A stretch of 5,451 nt of DNA, taken from the NCBI GenBank assembly GCA_900764025.1, contig CAAFMM010000444.1, forward strand, positions 1-5,451. The letters are read 5' to 3'. The stretch is from an uncultured Collinsella sp. Lineage in GTDB: Bacteria > Actinomycetota > Coriobacteriia > Coriobacteriales > Coriobacteriaceae. A program made the position numbers and the translations under genes. Below are positions 1 through 5,211 of the stretch, piece by piece. Within the stretch, counting starts at the first letter, position 1, and every line of letters begins with the position of its first letter. The notes under the pieces are model-generated. The model saw nothing but the letters and a program-made list of their open reading frames with translations. It was not told the origin of the DNA and made no database searches.

Positions 1-280
1 CAACGGGCCTATTCGAGCGAAGCGCGTCGGCCAAGCGGTCGCATAAGCCAAGCGAAGCGGAATCGGAGACAACCGCCCATCCGCGCTCGCTGGCTAGACG
101 CTGCAGCTCCCGCAGGAGAACCGTTTTGCCGCAGCCACGGTTTCCCGTAATGAGCATGAGCCTACCTGGCGCTCCGGCGCCGTTGTCGAGTCCTTCCTCA
201 AAATCTTCGATGACCGACTCGCGGCCGATGAGTATCGGAGGCCGCTTGCCAGCCGTAGGCTTAAAGGGATTTGGATTCAT
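1..280 (-). CDS. AAA-type ATP-binding protein, N-terminal part (cut by window edge)
   Basis: The frame is open from an ATG at 280 to the window edge, giving 93 residues. Upstream of the ATG is GAGGAGG followed by CCGAC, an excellent ribosome binding site that fixes the start. Residues 12-22 read KRPPILIGRES, followed by an acidic helix and then Walker A, GNRGCGKT, at residues 46-53, which binds ATP phosphate. The order of an IGRE-type box, a short linker and a P-loop is typical of the AAA_16 / archaeal-type ATPases (STAND/Orc1-like), in which the ATPase is often followed by a helix-turn-helix or an effector domain. Walker B and everything C-terminal lie outside the window, so the final function cannot be read. 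It lies 93 bp downstream of the TetM-like GTPase on the same strand. It probably has its own promoter in that gap, though read-through is possible because the terminator there is weak. The ATPase assignment is firm; the role (regulator, defence or DNA-linked) is unknown. Confidence 0.85.
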   Translation of the reverse strand, partial: MNPNPFKPTAGKRPPILIGRESVIEDFEEGLDNGAGAPGRLMLITGNRGCGKTVLLRELQRLASERGWAVVSDSASLGLCDRLADALRSNRPV

Positions 281-314
281 GTCGGCCTCCTCGGATTGGC
301 AAACCCTTGTAATA

Positions 315-344
315 GTTATACCAACTTATACCGAGTTATACCAA
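315..344 (-). promoter_or_regulatory. Three 10-bp-phased TTATACC repeats with candidate promoter of the ATPase gene
   Basis: TTATACC occurs at 316-322, 326-332 and 336-342, exactly one helical turn apart. On the minus strand the copies read GGTATAA, so the region offers several -10-like TATAAC/TATAAG hexamers. The best promoter reading is TTGGTA (344-339), an 18-bp spacer and TATAAC (320-315), which would start transcription about 28 bases before the ATPase start codon. The strict phasing also suits an operator bound on one face of the helix. The repeats are seen directly; promoter and operator roles are inferred. Confidence 0.5.
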
Positions 345-373
345 CTGAATCTGACAAAGGGGCCGCCCTTCTA

Positions 374-2377
374 TCACCTATGGCAGAAGAACTCCGCGTC
401 TGCCGCTCGCCAAGGGCGGAAGGTGGCGGGATCGATCTTTACGTGCGCCGCGGCGGGTACGTCGTACCATTTGACCGTGTAACCGGCGCCATGAGAGCAA
501 AAGACCGAGTCGGGCGTGTTGGGCAGATCGGCCTCGGGCTCATAGGCGGCCGTCTCGATGACGCGCTCGGCATCATGGCATGCCGCATAGCCGGCGAACT
601 CCAGGTACAGATGCCCACGACCACTCGTGTAGGCAGCCACCTCCAGCGCGTAATCCTGCACCTCGGATGCTGGCACGCGACCCACAAGCTTCGCCCGGTC
701 GCCCGCCATCGTCGGCGGCTCGTACTCGGCACCCATGCGCGTGGCATCCGAGAGCACCCGGCCCACGCACTCCCCCGGCACCTCGAGCTCAAAGTGGTAC
801 CACGGCTCCAGCAGCACCGCCGCGCCGGCCTCACGTGCCTGCATGAGCCCCTGGCGAATCGCGCGATACGTGGCCTGGCGAAAATCGCCGCCCTCGGTGT
901 GTTTGGCATGCGCGCGGCCACCTGTGAGCGTAATGCGCACATCGGTGATGGGCGAGCCGGTCAGCACGCCCAGGTGATCACGCTCCATAGCGTTGGTGAG
1001 TGCCAGACGCTGCCAGTTAAGATCGAGCTCGTCGGTCGAGGTCACGGTGCCAAACTGTACGCCCGAACCCGCTGGCAACGGCTCCAGGCACAGATGCACC
1101 TCGGCATAGTGGCGCAGCGGCTCAAAGTGGCCCACGCCCTCGACCGGCTGCGAAATAGTCTCCTTATAGAGAATGCCGCCGGGCTCAAACGCAATCGAAA
1201 GACCGAAGCGATCGGCCAGCACCCGCTGCACGACCTCGAGCTGCACGGCGCCCATCAACTGCAAGTGAATCTGCTCCAGATGAGTATTCCAGCTTACGCC
1301 GAGCATGGGATCTTCGTCCGCCAGCTCAGTCAACGCTTTGAACACCGCATGGACATCGTGTTCGCCCGGAAGCACCGTATAGGTGAGGACTGGCGCAATG
1401 ACGGGCGCATCGCCCGCGGGCTCCGCGCCCAGGGCGTCCCCTGGGCGAACGTGCGCAAGGCCCGTCACGGCACAAATGCCGCCAGCAGCAACTTCTTGGG
1501 CAAGCTCATACTTCTCGCCGTTATAGATGCGTACCTGATCGATCTTCTGCTCCCATGACTCGGCACCGGAACGTCCGTTAATCATCTGCTTGGCATGCAG
1601 CGTGCCGCCGGTCACTTTAACCCATGCCAAGCGCTCGCCGCGATCCCCACGGCTCACGCGGTAGACGCGAGCGGCAAACTCCGGGTGCCACGCCTGTTCG
1701 CGCATCAGCGTGCATATGCCATCCAGCAGCTCGTCCACGCCTTGGTCCTTGAGCGCCGAGCCGGCAAAGCAGGGAAAGAGCTTGCGCTCGGCAACCATGC
1801 GCGACAGCGTTGCGACAGAAAGCTCGCCCGCTTCAAGAAACTCCTCGAGCGCCGCCTCGTCCAACGCAGCAGCGTCCTCCTGAACGGCGCCGCCCGCCAG
1901 CAGTTCGTTGGCATCCAGGCAGCCTTCGGAAAGGCGCTGCCCGAGCTGTGCCAGCAAAACATCGCGGCCGGGATTCTCCAAATCGATTTTGTTGATATAG
2001 ATGAACGTCGGAATGTCATAGCGCGCAAGCAGGCGCCACAGGGTTTCGGTGTGCCCTTGCACGCCGTCGTTGGCGCCCACAACCAAAATCGCGTAGTCGA
2101 GCGCACGCAATGTGCGCTCCGCCTCGGCAGAAAAATCGACATGCCCTGGTGCATCCACGAGCATGACGTGGGTATCGCCATGGTCGAGCACGGCCTGCGA
2201 CGAGAAAATCGTGATGCCACGCTCGCGCTCGATCGCGTTCGTATCCAGATGCGAATCGCCATCGTCCACGCGGCCGCGCTTGCGAATGCGACCCGCGTTG
2301 AACAGCATGGCCTCGGCCAGCGTGGTCTTGCCGGCATCGACATGCGCCAAGATTCCAACGACCGCTTGCTTCGACAT
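374..2377 (-). CDS. TetM-like translational GTPase (EF-G paralogue of the ribosomal-protection family)
   Basis: This is a 667-residue soluble GTPase expected to bind the ribosome at the EF-G site. The start at 2377 is chosen because AAGAGGAG lies just upstream and MSKQAVVGILAHVDAGKTT begins like the family; the frame stays open 23 codons further but has no support there. GTPase motifs are complete: G1 AHVDAGKT (11-18), G2 RGITI (53-57), G3 DAPGH (75-79), G4 NKID (129-132) and G5 SAL (207-209). Domain II and the EF-G-like domains III-V follow, including LMGAVQLEVV (374-383) and SGRGHLYLEFAGY (585-597). In Tet(M) and Tet(W) the domain IV tip reads SPVSTPADF; here the aligned stretch is KHTEGGDF (492-499). 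A C-terminal extension with PDSVFCSHGAG (622-632) is absent from Tet(M) (639 residues) and, from memory, typical of chromosomal 'translation factor GTPase' paralogues. I infer a housekeeping or stress translation factor rather than a proven tetracycline resistance determinant. The exact role is unknown. Confidence 0.9.
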   Translation of the reverse strand: MSKQAVVGILAHVDAGKTTLAEAMLFNAGRIRKRGRVDDGDSHLDTNAIERERGITIFSSQAVLDHGDTHVMLVDAPGHVDFSAEAERTLRALDYAILVVGANDGVQGHTETLWRLLARYDIPTFIYINKIDLENPGRDVLLAQLGQRLSEGCLDANELLAGGAVQEDAAALDEAALEEFLEAGELSVATLSRMVAERKLFPCFAGSALKDQGVDELLDGICTLMREQAWHPEFAARVYRVSRGDRGERLAWVKVTGGTLHAKQMINGRSGAESWEQKIDQVRIYNGEKYELAQEVAAGGICAVTGLAHVRPGDALGAEPAGDAPVIAPVLTYTVLPGEHDVHAVFKALTELADEDPMLGVSWNTHLEQIHLQLMGAVQLEVVQRVLADRFGLSIAFEPGGILYKETISQPVEGVGHFEPLRHYAEVHLCLEPLPAGSGVQFGTVTSTDELDLNWQRLALTNAMERDHLGVLTGSPITDVRITLTGGRAHAKHTEGGDFRQATYRAIRQGLMQAREAGAAVLLEPWYHFELEVPGECVGRVLSDATRMGAEYEPPTMAGDRAKLVGRVPASEVQDYALEVAAYTSGRGHLYLEFAGYAACHDAERVIETAAYEPEADLPNTPDSVFCSHGAGYTVKWYDVPAAAHVKIDPATFRPWRAADAEFFCHR

Positions 2378-2437
2378 GGCTCTCCTCTTATTACAAGCCC
2401 ATCGCACGCGACAACGGGCGTTCACGCTCCACACTGG

Positions 2438-2466
2438 ATGATACAATTTACGGGCCGGCGGGCGAA
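2438..2466 (-). promoter_or_regulatory. Candidate promoter of the TetM-like GTPase gene
   Basis: On the minus strand, TATCAT (2443-2438) matches the -10 consensus at five of six positions. The hexamer 17 bp upstream, TTCGCC (2466-2461), is a poor -35. Transcription would begin near 2431, giving a leader of about 54 bases before the start codon at 2377. The placement is sensible, but the weak -35 keeps confidence low. Confidence 0.35.
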
Positions 2467-2492
2467 GCGGGCCCTATCCCCCGACCGAGCTC

Positions 2493-2518
2493 ATCGCCCC
2501 GCGTTGCCGCGCGGCGAT
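2493..2518. repeat. GC-rich inverted repeat in the gap upstream of the GTPase gene
   Basis: Arms 2493-2503 and 2508-2518 pair at ten of eleven positions around a TTGC loop. On the plus strand the hairpin runs into TTTTCG, terminator-like, but no plus-strand gene ends nearby. It lies upstream of the candidate GTPase promoter, between that and the acetyltransferase terminator. Function is unknown; it may be a spare bidirectional terminator or a palindromic repeat element. Confidence 0.4.
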
Positions 2519-2564
2519 TTTCGTAGGTTCGCGCCTTGCGAAAGCCGGCTTGCAAAACAGCGCA

Positions 2565-2604
2565 GCGAACGAAAATGGCCCCACCCGGAGCCATTTTCGT
2601 TCGC
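2565..2604 (-). terminator. Strong hairpin terminator after the acetyltransferase gene
   Basis: Arms 2565-2579 and 2590-2604 are perfect 15-base complements around a 10-base loop (2580-2589). The core is an AAAATGGC / GCCATTTT stem, so an A-tract and a T-tract flank a GC stem in both orientations. It lies 28 bp past the acetyltransferase stop codon on the minus strand, the natural place for its terminator. The T-tract is inside the stem rather than after it, so termination strength is uncertain, but the hairpin itself is unmistakable. Confidence 0.7.
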
Positions 2605-2631
2605 GCGAATTGTTGATACGCGTCCCCGCTC

Positions 2632-3120
2632 TTAGGCCTCGCGCAGCCAGTCAAACGCAACACGCGGTGTACCGTCCGACACATACACGACGCCGGCACG
2701 CTCGAACCCCACCTTAATACTCGCACCCTGCATGGGCAGGTTATCCTGATGTGTGTCGATACGCAGGTGGTTGGCGCGCTCCTTGGCAAAGGCAAACATC
2801 GCAGCCGCGATGCCGTGCGCGGTGCCGTCGGATGCCACACGGTGCAGCACGGCGTACGGAGTGTCGCTACGCCATTGACCGTCCTCAATTACGTCATAGC
2901 ACTCGTCCGGGCCCGGTAAAAAGGCAAACGTCGCCACCACGCGACCGTCGACTTCGCACACGTAACTGCCGCCAGCGGCAATATCGGCAGCCAGTTGCTC
3001 GGCCGAAGGCGTGCCCTCGGGCCACTGCGTGGCGTTGCCATGCGCGCGCATAAAGGCGCGGGCCGCGTCATAGATAGCCATGACGGCGGGAATGTCGGTA
3101 TCGAGGGTTTTTCTGATCAT
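2632..3120 (-). CDS. GNAT-family N-acetyltransferase
   Basis: This 162-residue protein is expected to transfer an acetyl group from acetyl-CoA to an unidentified amine substrate in the cytosol. It opens MIRKTLDTDIPAVMAIYDAA, the usual GNAT beta1-alpha1 start, and is the right length for a single GNAT domain. The acetyl-CoA pyrophosphate loop region is at 94-112 (RVASDGTAHGIAAAM and on), a somewhat relaxed form of the RxxGxG/A motif. THQDN (123-127) followed by SIKVGFERAG (134-143) matches the typical N...K.GF...G end of the fold. The start is ambiguous: a GTG at 3123 immediately precedes the ATG at 3120, and the GAGG at about 3131-3134 lies 7 bases from the GTG and 10 from the ATG. I list the ATG because MIRK is the common family start. 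The gene is divergent from the zinc-finger gene and ends before a strong hairpin, so it is probably monocistronic. The substrate cannot be read from the sequence. Confidence 0.88.
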   Translation of the reverse strand: MIRKTLDTDIPAVMAIYDAARAFMRAHGNATQWPEGTPSAEQLAADIAAGGSYVCEVDGRVVATFAFLPGPDECYDVIEDGQWRSDTPYAVLHRVASDGTAHGIAAAMFAFAKERANHLRIDTHQDNLPMQGASIKVGFERAGVVYVSDGTPRVAFDWLREA

Positions 3121-3141
3121 CACGCGGCAACCTCACGTTTA

Positions 3142-3173
3142 TTGGTATCACTTTGATTGAGCAATGATACCAA
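3142..3173. promoter_or_regulatory. Inverted repeat in the divergent control region of the GNAT and zinc-finger genes
   Basis: TTGGTATCA (3142-3150) and TGATACCAA (3165-3173) are perfect 9-base complements separated by 14 bases. TTGGTA and TGATAC are 17 bp apart on the plus strand and, by symmetry, on the minus strand too, the spacing of -35 and -10 hexamers, although TGATAC is a poor -10. It lies 24 bp before the plus-strand start and 21 bp before the minus-strand start, so leaders would be very short. It may be an operator, a pair of overlapping divergent promoters, or both. The repeat is certain; its role is inferred. Confidence 0.5.
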
Positions 3174-3197
3174 CGTTTTGAGAAGGGTGCGAAGCAG

Positions 3198-3494
3198 ATG
3201 GGAAGCAAAAAGCGAGCCGCCTGGTCAAAGGCCAAAAGCGAGTTTTTGGGCGCTGCTACCGGCGGCGATATGAGCGACCTGTTTGCACGCGAGGACGAGC
3301 GCCGCGACGCCCTGGACGCCGAGCGCGATGAAGCCTGGCGCTACAAGTCGTGCGAACGCAAAAACCGTTACGACACACGCGCCGAGGCCGAGGCCGTTAT
3401 GGCCGACTGCGAAAACCGCGGGCGGCGTGGTTTGGCCTGCTACAAATGCGAATACTGCGGCGGATGGCATCTGACGTCGCACCCCTGGAAATAG
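3198..3494 (+). CDS. Small zinc-finger protein of unknown function
   Basis: This is a 98-residue protein with a strongly charged N-terminal half (lysine-rich at 4-13, then acidic/basic helix-forming residues at 29-48) and a cysteine-rich C-terminal domain. Cysteines are at 52, 71, 81, 84 and 87, with histidines at 91 and 95. The block CYKCEYCGGWHLTS (81-94) gives a CxxC...H pattern; with Cys52 the likely zinc ligands are C52, C84, C87 and H91. The layout C-x-K-x-RY-(helix)-CxxCGGWHLTS is, from memory, found in small phage-associated and actinobacterial proteins of no assigned function. The ATG at 3198 has only a modest AGAAGG 11 bases upstream. There is no signal peptide or membrane segment, so it is probably cytosolic and may bind nucleic acid. 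It converges on rsmJ with a 48-bp gap that shows no clear terminator. I am confident it is real because the cysteine motif is coherent; function is open. Confidence 0.8.
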   Translation: MGSKKRAAWSKAKSEFLGAATGGDMSDLFAREDERRDALDAERDEAWRYKSCERKNRYDTRAEAEAVMADCENRGRRGLACYKCEYCGGWHLTSHPWK

Positions 3495-3542
3495 GCCCCG
3501 CATCGGCACGGCACTGACGGAGCACCAGCCATCGCGCGCAAG

Positions 3543-4247
3543 CTACGGGCGCGGCGGCACCAAAACATCGTAACGAACGGCCTTACCCGCAAGTTGATAG
3601 CTCGGCTTAACGCCGGCAAGCAGCGGGCCCTTCACCGGCCGCTTGATAACGACCTTGCGCGGGCGCGCCGCAAGCGCAGCTTCGACCAGCGTCTCCTCAT
3701 CGGCACACGGCTGTTCCAAATGGTGCAAGAGTTGGAACTTCTTTTTCACCGCCGCGCTCTTGGTGCGCTCGGGAAACATGGGGTCCAGATACACCACGTC
3801 GGGAGCGGCAAGCTCGCCCTGCCCGATCAGCTCAGCTGTATGGCGAAGGCCAGCAATGCTGTCCTCGCCCGCATGTAAGCGCATACGCGACACGGCAACC
3901 GCAAGCGCCGGATCATCTGCCGCGCGATCCAAGGCATCCCCGAGGAGCGCCGCAATCACGCAATCCTGTTCATACAAATCGACGGTAAAGCCCGCGGCAG
4001 CCAGCAGCAGCGAATCCTCGCCAAAGCCCGCCGTGGCGTCAATCGCCCATGGGCTCTCGATGCCTTTTGCGCGCGCAGCCTTTACCAGCAGCTCTTGCTG
4101 CAAGCGACCCTGCTTGAGTCGTGGAAGCATGCGGCCAAAATCGGCACGCAGCTCCATTGAGCCGTCGGTGAGCGTGAGGCCCTCGGACTTCCCGGTCAGC
4201 TCAAGCCCCGCGGCCCGAGCAACAGAAAAGGGATCGACGACGCCCAT
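3543..4247 (-). CDS. rsmJ: RsmJ, 16S rRNA (guanine-1516-N2) methyltransferase
   Basis: This 234-residue class I SAM-dependent methyltransferase is expected to methylate N2 of G1516 (E. coli numbering) in helix 45 of 16S rRNA, near the decoding site. SAM-binding motif I is DATAGFGEDS (70-79), matching DATAGLGRDA in E. coli RsmJ as I recall it. The acidic residue of motif II is in YEQD (92-95). The family signature LDPMFPERTKSAAVKKK spans 154-170, and KVVIKRP (198-204) is the conserved late strand. Length is near the E. coli protein (about 250), with a shorter N-terminus. The ATG at 4247 has AAGGAG five bases upstream, which fixes the start. The small membrane protein gene ends 63 bp upstream on the same strand, with no clear terminator between them, so the two may share a transcript. 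Family membership is firm; the exact target base is inferred from the family. Confidence 0.92.
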   Translation of the reverse strand: MGVVDPFSVARAAGLELTGKSEGLTLTDGSMELRADFGRMLPRLKQGRLQQELLVKAARAKGIESPWAIDATAGFGEDSLLLAAAGFTVDLYEQDCVIAALLGDALDRAADDPALAVAVSRMRLHAGEDSIAGLRHTAELIGQGELAAPDVVYLDPMFPERTKSAAVKKKFQLLHHLEQPCADEETLVEAALAARPRKVVIKRPVKGPLLAGVKPSYQLAGKAVRYDVLVPPRP

Positions 4248-4310
4248 GGGTACTCCTTAACAAGCCAAACGAATACGTGAGCACCGCTTACGTCGGTACC
4301 CAACCGTCCG

Positions 4311-4454
4311 CTATTGTCCCACATGCGACATGGTCCACAGCATCCCAATGCAAAGCACCGCCATCAATACCGTGCACACGGCAGCGATCACGGAATCACC
4401 CATGCGCCTTCCCAACGACCGCGGCTCACGCACTTGCCCTGCTCCGTACATCAT
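4311..4454 (-). CDS. Small single-pass membrane protein
   Basis: This frame encodes 47 residues starting with two methionines (ATG at 4454 and 4451). AAGGAGG lies 4 bases before the first and 7 before the second, so the 46-residue form from 4451 may be the one made. This near-perfect ribosome binding site is the main evidence that the gene is real. The N-terminal 20 residues carry Arg at 9, 12, 16 and 17; residues 21-40 form one hydrophobic helix (SVIAAVCTVL, then MAVLCIGMLW), followed by a seven-residue tail. By the positive-inside rule the N-terminus should face the cytosol. There is no lipobox and no cleavage site that I trust. It lies just ahead of rsmJ, possibly co-transcribed. I do not recognise the family; it could be a membrane-anchored small regulator, or a type I-toxin-like peptide, though no antisense RNA is apparent. 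Confidence 0.6.
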   Translation of the reverse strand: MMYGAGQVREPRSLGRRMGDSVIAAVCTVLMAVLCIGMLWTMSHVGQ

Positions 4455-4602
4455 GACTCCTCCTTGAGACCAGCTCCTTGTTACGGCCTCATCATCGCAG
4501 CGCCGCACATGGGCTGCCATCGATTTGCCTTACAGCTGGCTTTCCTTTTTGAAAGGTTGGACCGTGCAGGCAAGAGACGCTTTCAACGCATGCATCGCCG
4601 CG

Positions 4603-4675
4603 TTGAACTACAATGTGCTTCACCATATGTGCAGTACATTGGGTGCGCCAAGTTGGCGTACTCGTATCGAAAGGA
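4603..4675 (+). promoter_or_regulatory. Candidate promoter, leader and ribosome binding site of the four-helix membrane protein gene
   Basis: TACAAT (4609-4614) is a five-of-six match to a -10 box but has no good -35 at 17 bp. TTGAAC (4603-4608) could instead serve as a -35 for TATGTG (4626-4631), with a 17-bp spacer. A tight inverted repeat, CGCCAA-G-TTGGCG (4646-4658), falls in the leader just before the ribosome binding site GAAAGGA (4669-4675), which is 6 bases from the ATG at 4682. The rest of the 4455-4681 gap shows no gene and no convincing minus-strand promoter for the small membrane protein. Confidence 0.4.
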
Positions 4676-4681
4676 CCAGCC

Positions 4682-5083
4682 ATGAGCTTCACTCGCAAGA
4701 CTCTCAAAATCCTTGCTCTCATCTACTTTGTTTTGGGCATTGCCAGCCTCGTCACCGCCGGCGTCGGTATCGCCACGGGCGGTCTCGATTCCACGTACGG
4801 TTCGTACGCCACGCTCGCAGTGGTCGTGCTTATCGCCAAGGGTCTCGTCGACCTTGCCGCAGGCGTCGCCGGTATCAAGGGCGCCAACAAGCCTTCGCAG
4901 GTGGACGGCGCGTTTAAGCTCGGTATTGTTGCCGCGGTCGCCACGCTTGCCCAAGCGGTGCTCACGCTTCCCGCGTTTGGCGGCGACGCCATCAACTTTG
5001 GCGCCTTTGTCATCGTGGTGTACGACCTGTTCTTTGTCCAGCAGGCACACGCCGTTAAGGCCGAGAACAAGGACCGCCTGTAA
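4682..5083 (+). CDS. Four-helix integral membrane protein of unknown function
   Basis: This 133-residue protein begins MSFTRKTLKI. The ATG at 4682 is chosen over an upstream in-frame ATG at 4613 because GAAAGGA sits six bases ahead of it and the upstream extension is not membrane-like. Four hydrophobic segments lie at about 8-32, 43-65, 77-97 and 104-121. The first two are rich in glycine and alanine and are followed by a cytosol-like loop, GIKGANKPSQVDGA (64-77). The tail (122-133) is charged. From memory, Coriobacteriia carry several paralogues of this plan, with a 'G.(A/R)G..AAN.P' loop between helices 2 and 3 and no assigned function. There is no signal-peptidase site or catalytic motif, and too few charged residues in the helices to suggest a transporter. 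It is a single-gene unit, with its own likely promoter and a strong terminator 38 bp after the stop. Confidence 0.8.
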   Translation: MSFTRKTLKILALIYFVLGIASLVTAGVGIATGGLDSTYGSYATLAVVVLIAKGLVDLAAGVAGIKGANKPSQVDGAFKLGIVAAVATLAQAVLTLPAFGGDAINFGAFVIVVYDLFFVQQAHAVKAENKDRL

Positions 5084-5121
5084 GCGCTCGCTTCTCATAA
5101 CCTCTGCAGCCAAGCAACTAA

Positions 5122-5157
5122 AAAGGGCCGATCGCGCATCTCCGCGGTCGGCCCTTT
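5122..5157. terminator. Bidirectional intrinsic terminator between the membrane protein gene and rlmA
   Basis: Arms 5122-5136 and 5143-5157 form a 15-bp stem with one G-T wobble, around a six-base loop. On the plus strand it closes the membrane protein transcript but is followed only by a broken T-tract (TTTACGTTTG). On the minus strand the stem is followed by TTTTTAG, so it is a better terminator for the convergent rlmA gene. Both genes point into it. Confidence 0.85.
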
Positions 5158-5173
5158 ACGTTTGTCCAGATAA

Positions 5174-5210
5174 AACCTACCAAAATAAACCTGTCCCTTT
5201 TTGGCAGGTT
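5174..5210 (-). terminator. First terminator hairpin directly after the rlmA stop codon
   Basis: AACCTACCAAAA (5174-5185) and TTTTGGCAGGTT (5199-5210) are complementary at eleven of twelve positions; on the minus strand the odd pair is a G-U wobble. The minus-strand product is followed by TTTTATC. It begins one base after the rlmA stop codon, so rlmA has two terminators in series. A second partial pairing uses AACCTGTC (5188-5195) in the loop. Confidence 0.6.
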
Positions 5211-5211
5211 G

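Noticed and set aside
357..370. Small hairpin AAGGG-GCCG-CCCTT just after the GTPase stop codon, as a terminator
   Set aside because: The stem is only five base pairs and is followed on the minus strand by TGTCAG rather than a T-tract. Too weak to call; transcription may continue into the ATPase gene.
126..482. Plus-strand frame across the ATPase start and the GTPase end
   Set aside because: It crosses two minus-strand genes and their control region, has low-complexity composition and no ribosome binding site.
296..1558. Long open frame (420 codons) on the plus strand, antisense to the GTPase gene
   Set aside because: It has no credible ribosome binding site, an odd Arg/His/Leu-rich composition and no recognisable motifs. 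It is a by-product of GC-rich codon use on the opposite strand, where the GTPase motifs are complete.
374..2377. Acquired tetracycline resistance on a mobile element
   Set aside because: There is no insertion sequence, recombinase, leader peptide or composition shift around the gene, and the key tip loop differs from Tet(M).
1595..2635. Second long plus-strand frame (346 codons) antisense to the GTPase N-terminal half
   Set aside because: It has the same shadow character, runs across the GTPase start region and the terminator hairpin, and contains no domain.
4275..4293. Hairpin between the small membrane protein gene and rsmJ
   Set aside because: The 8-bp pairing needs a wobble on the plus strand and becomes an A-C mismatch on the minus strand, where the transcript runs, and there is no T-tract.
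4583..5113. Minus-strand 176-codon frame opposite the four-helix membrane protein
   Set aside because: The plus-strand frame has a clear ribosome binding site and regular membrane helices; this one is charged and motif-free and overlaps the plus-strand promoter.
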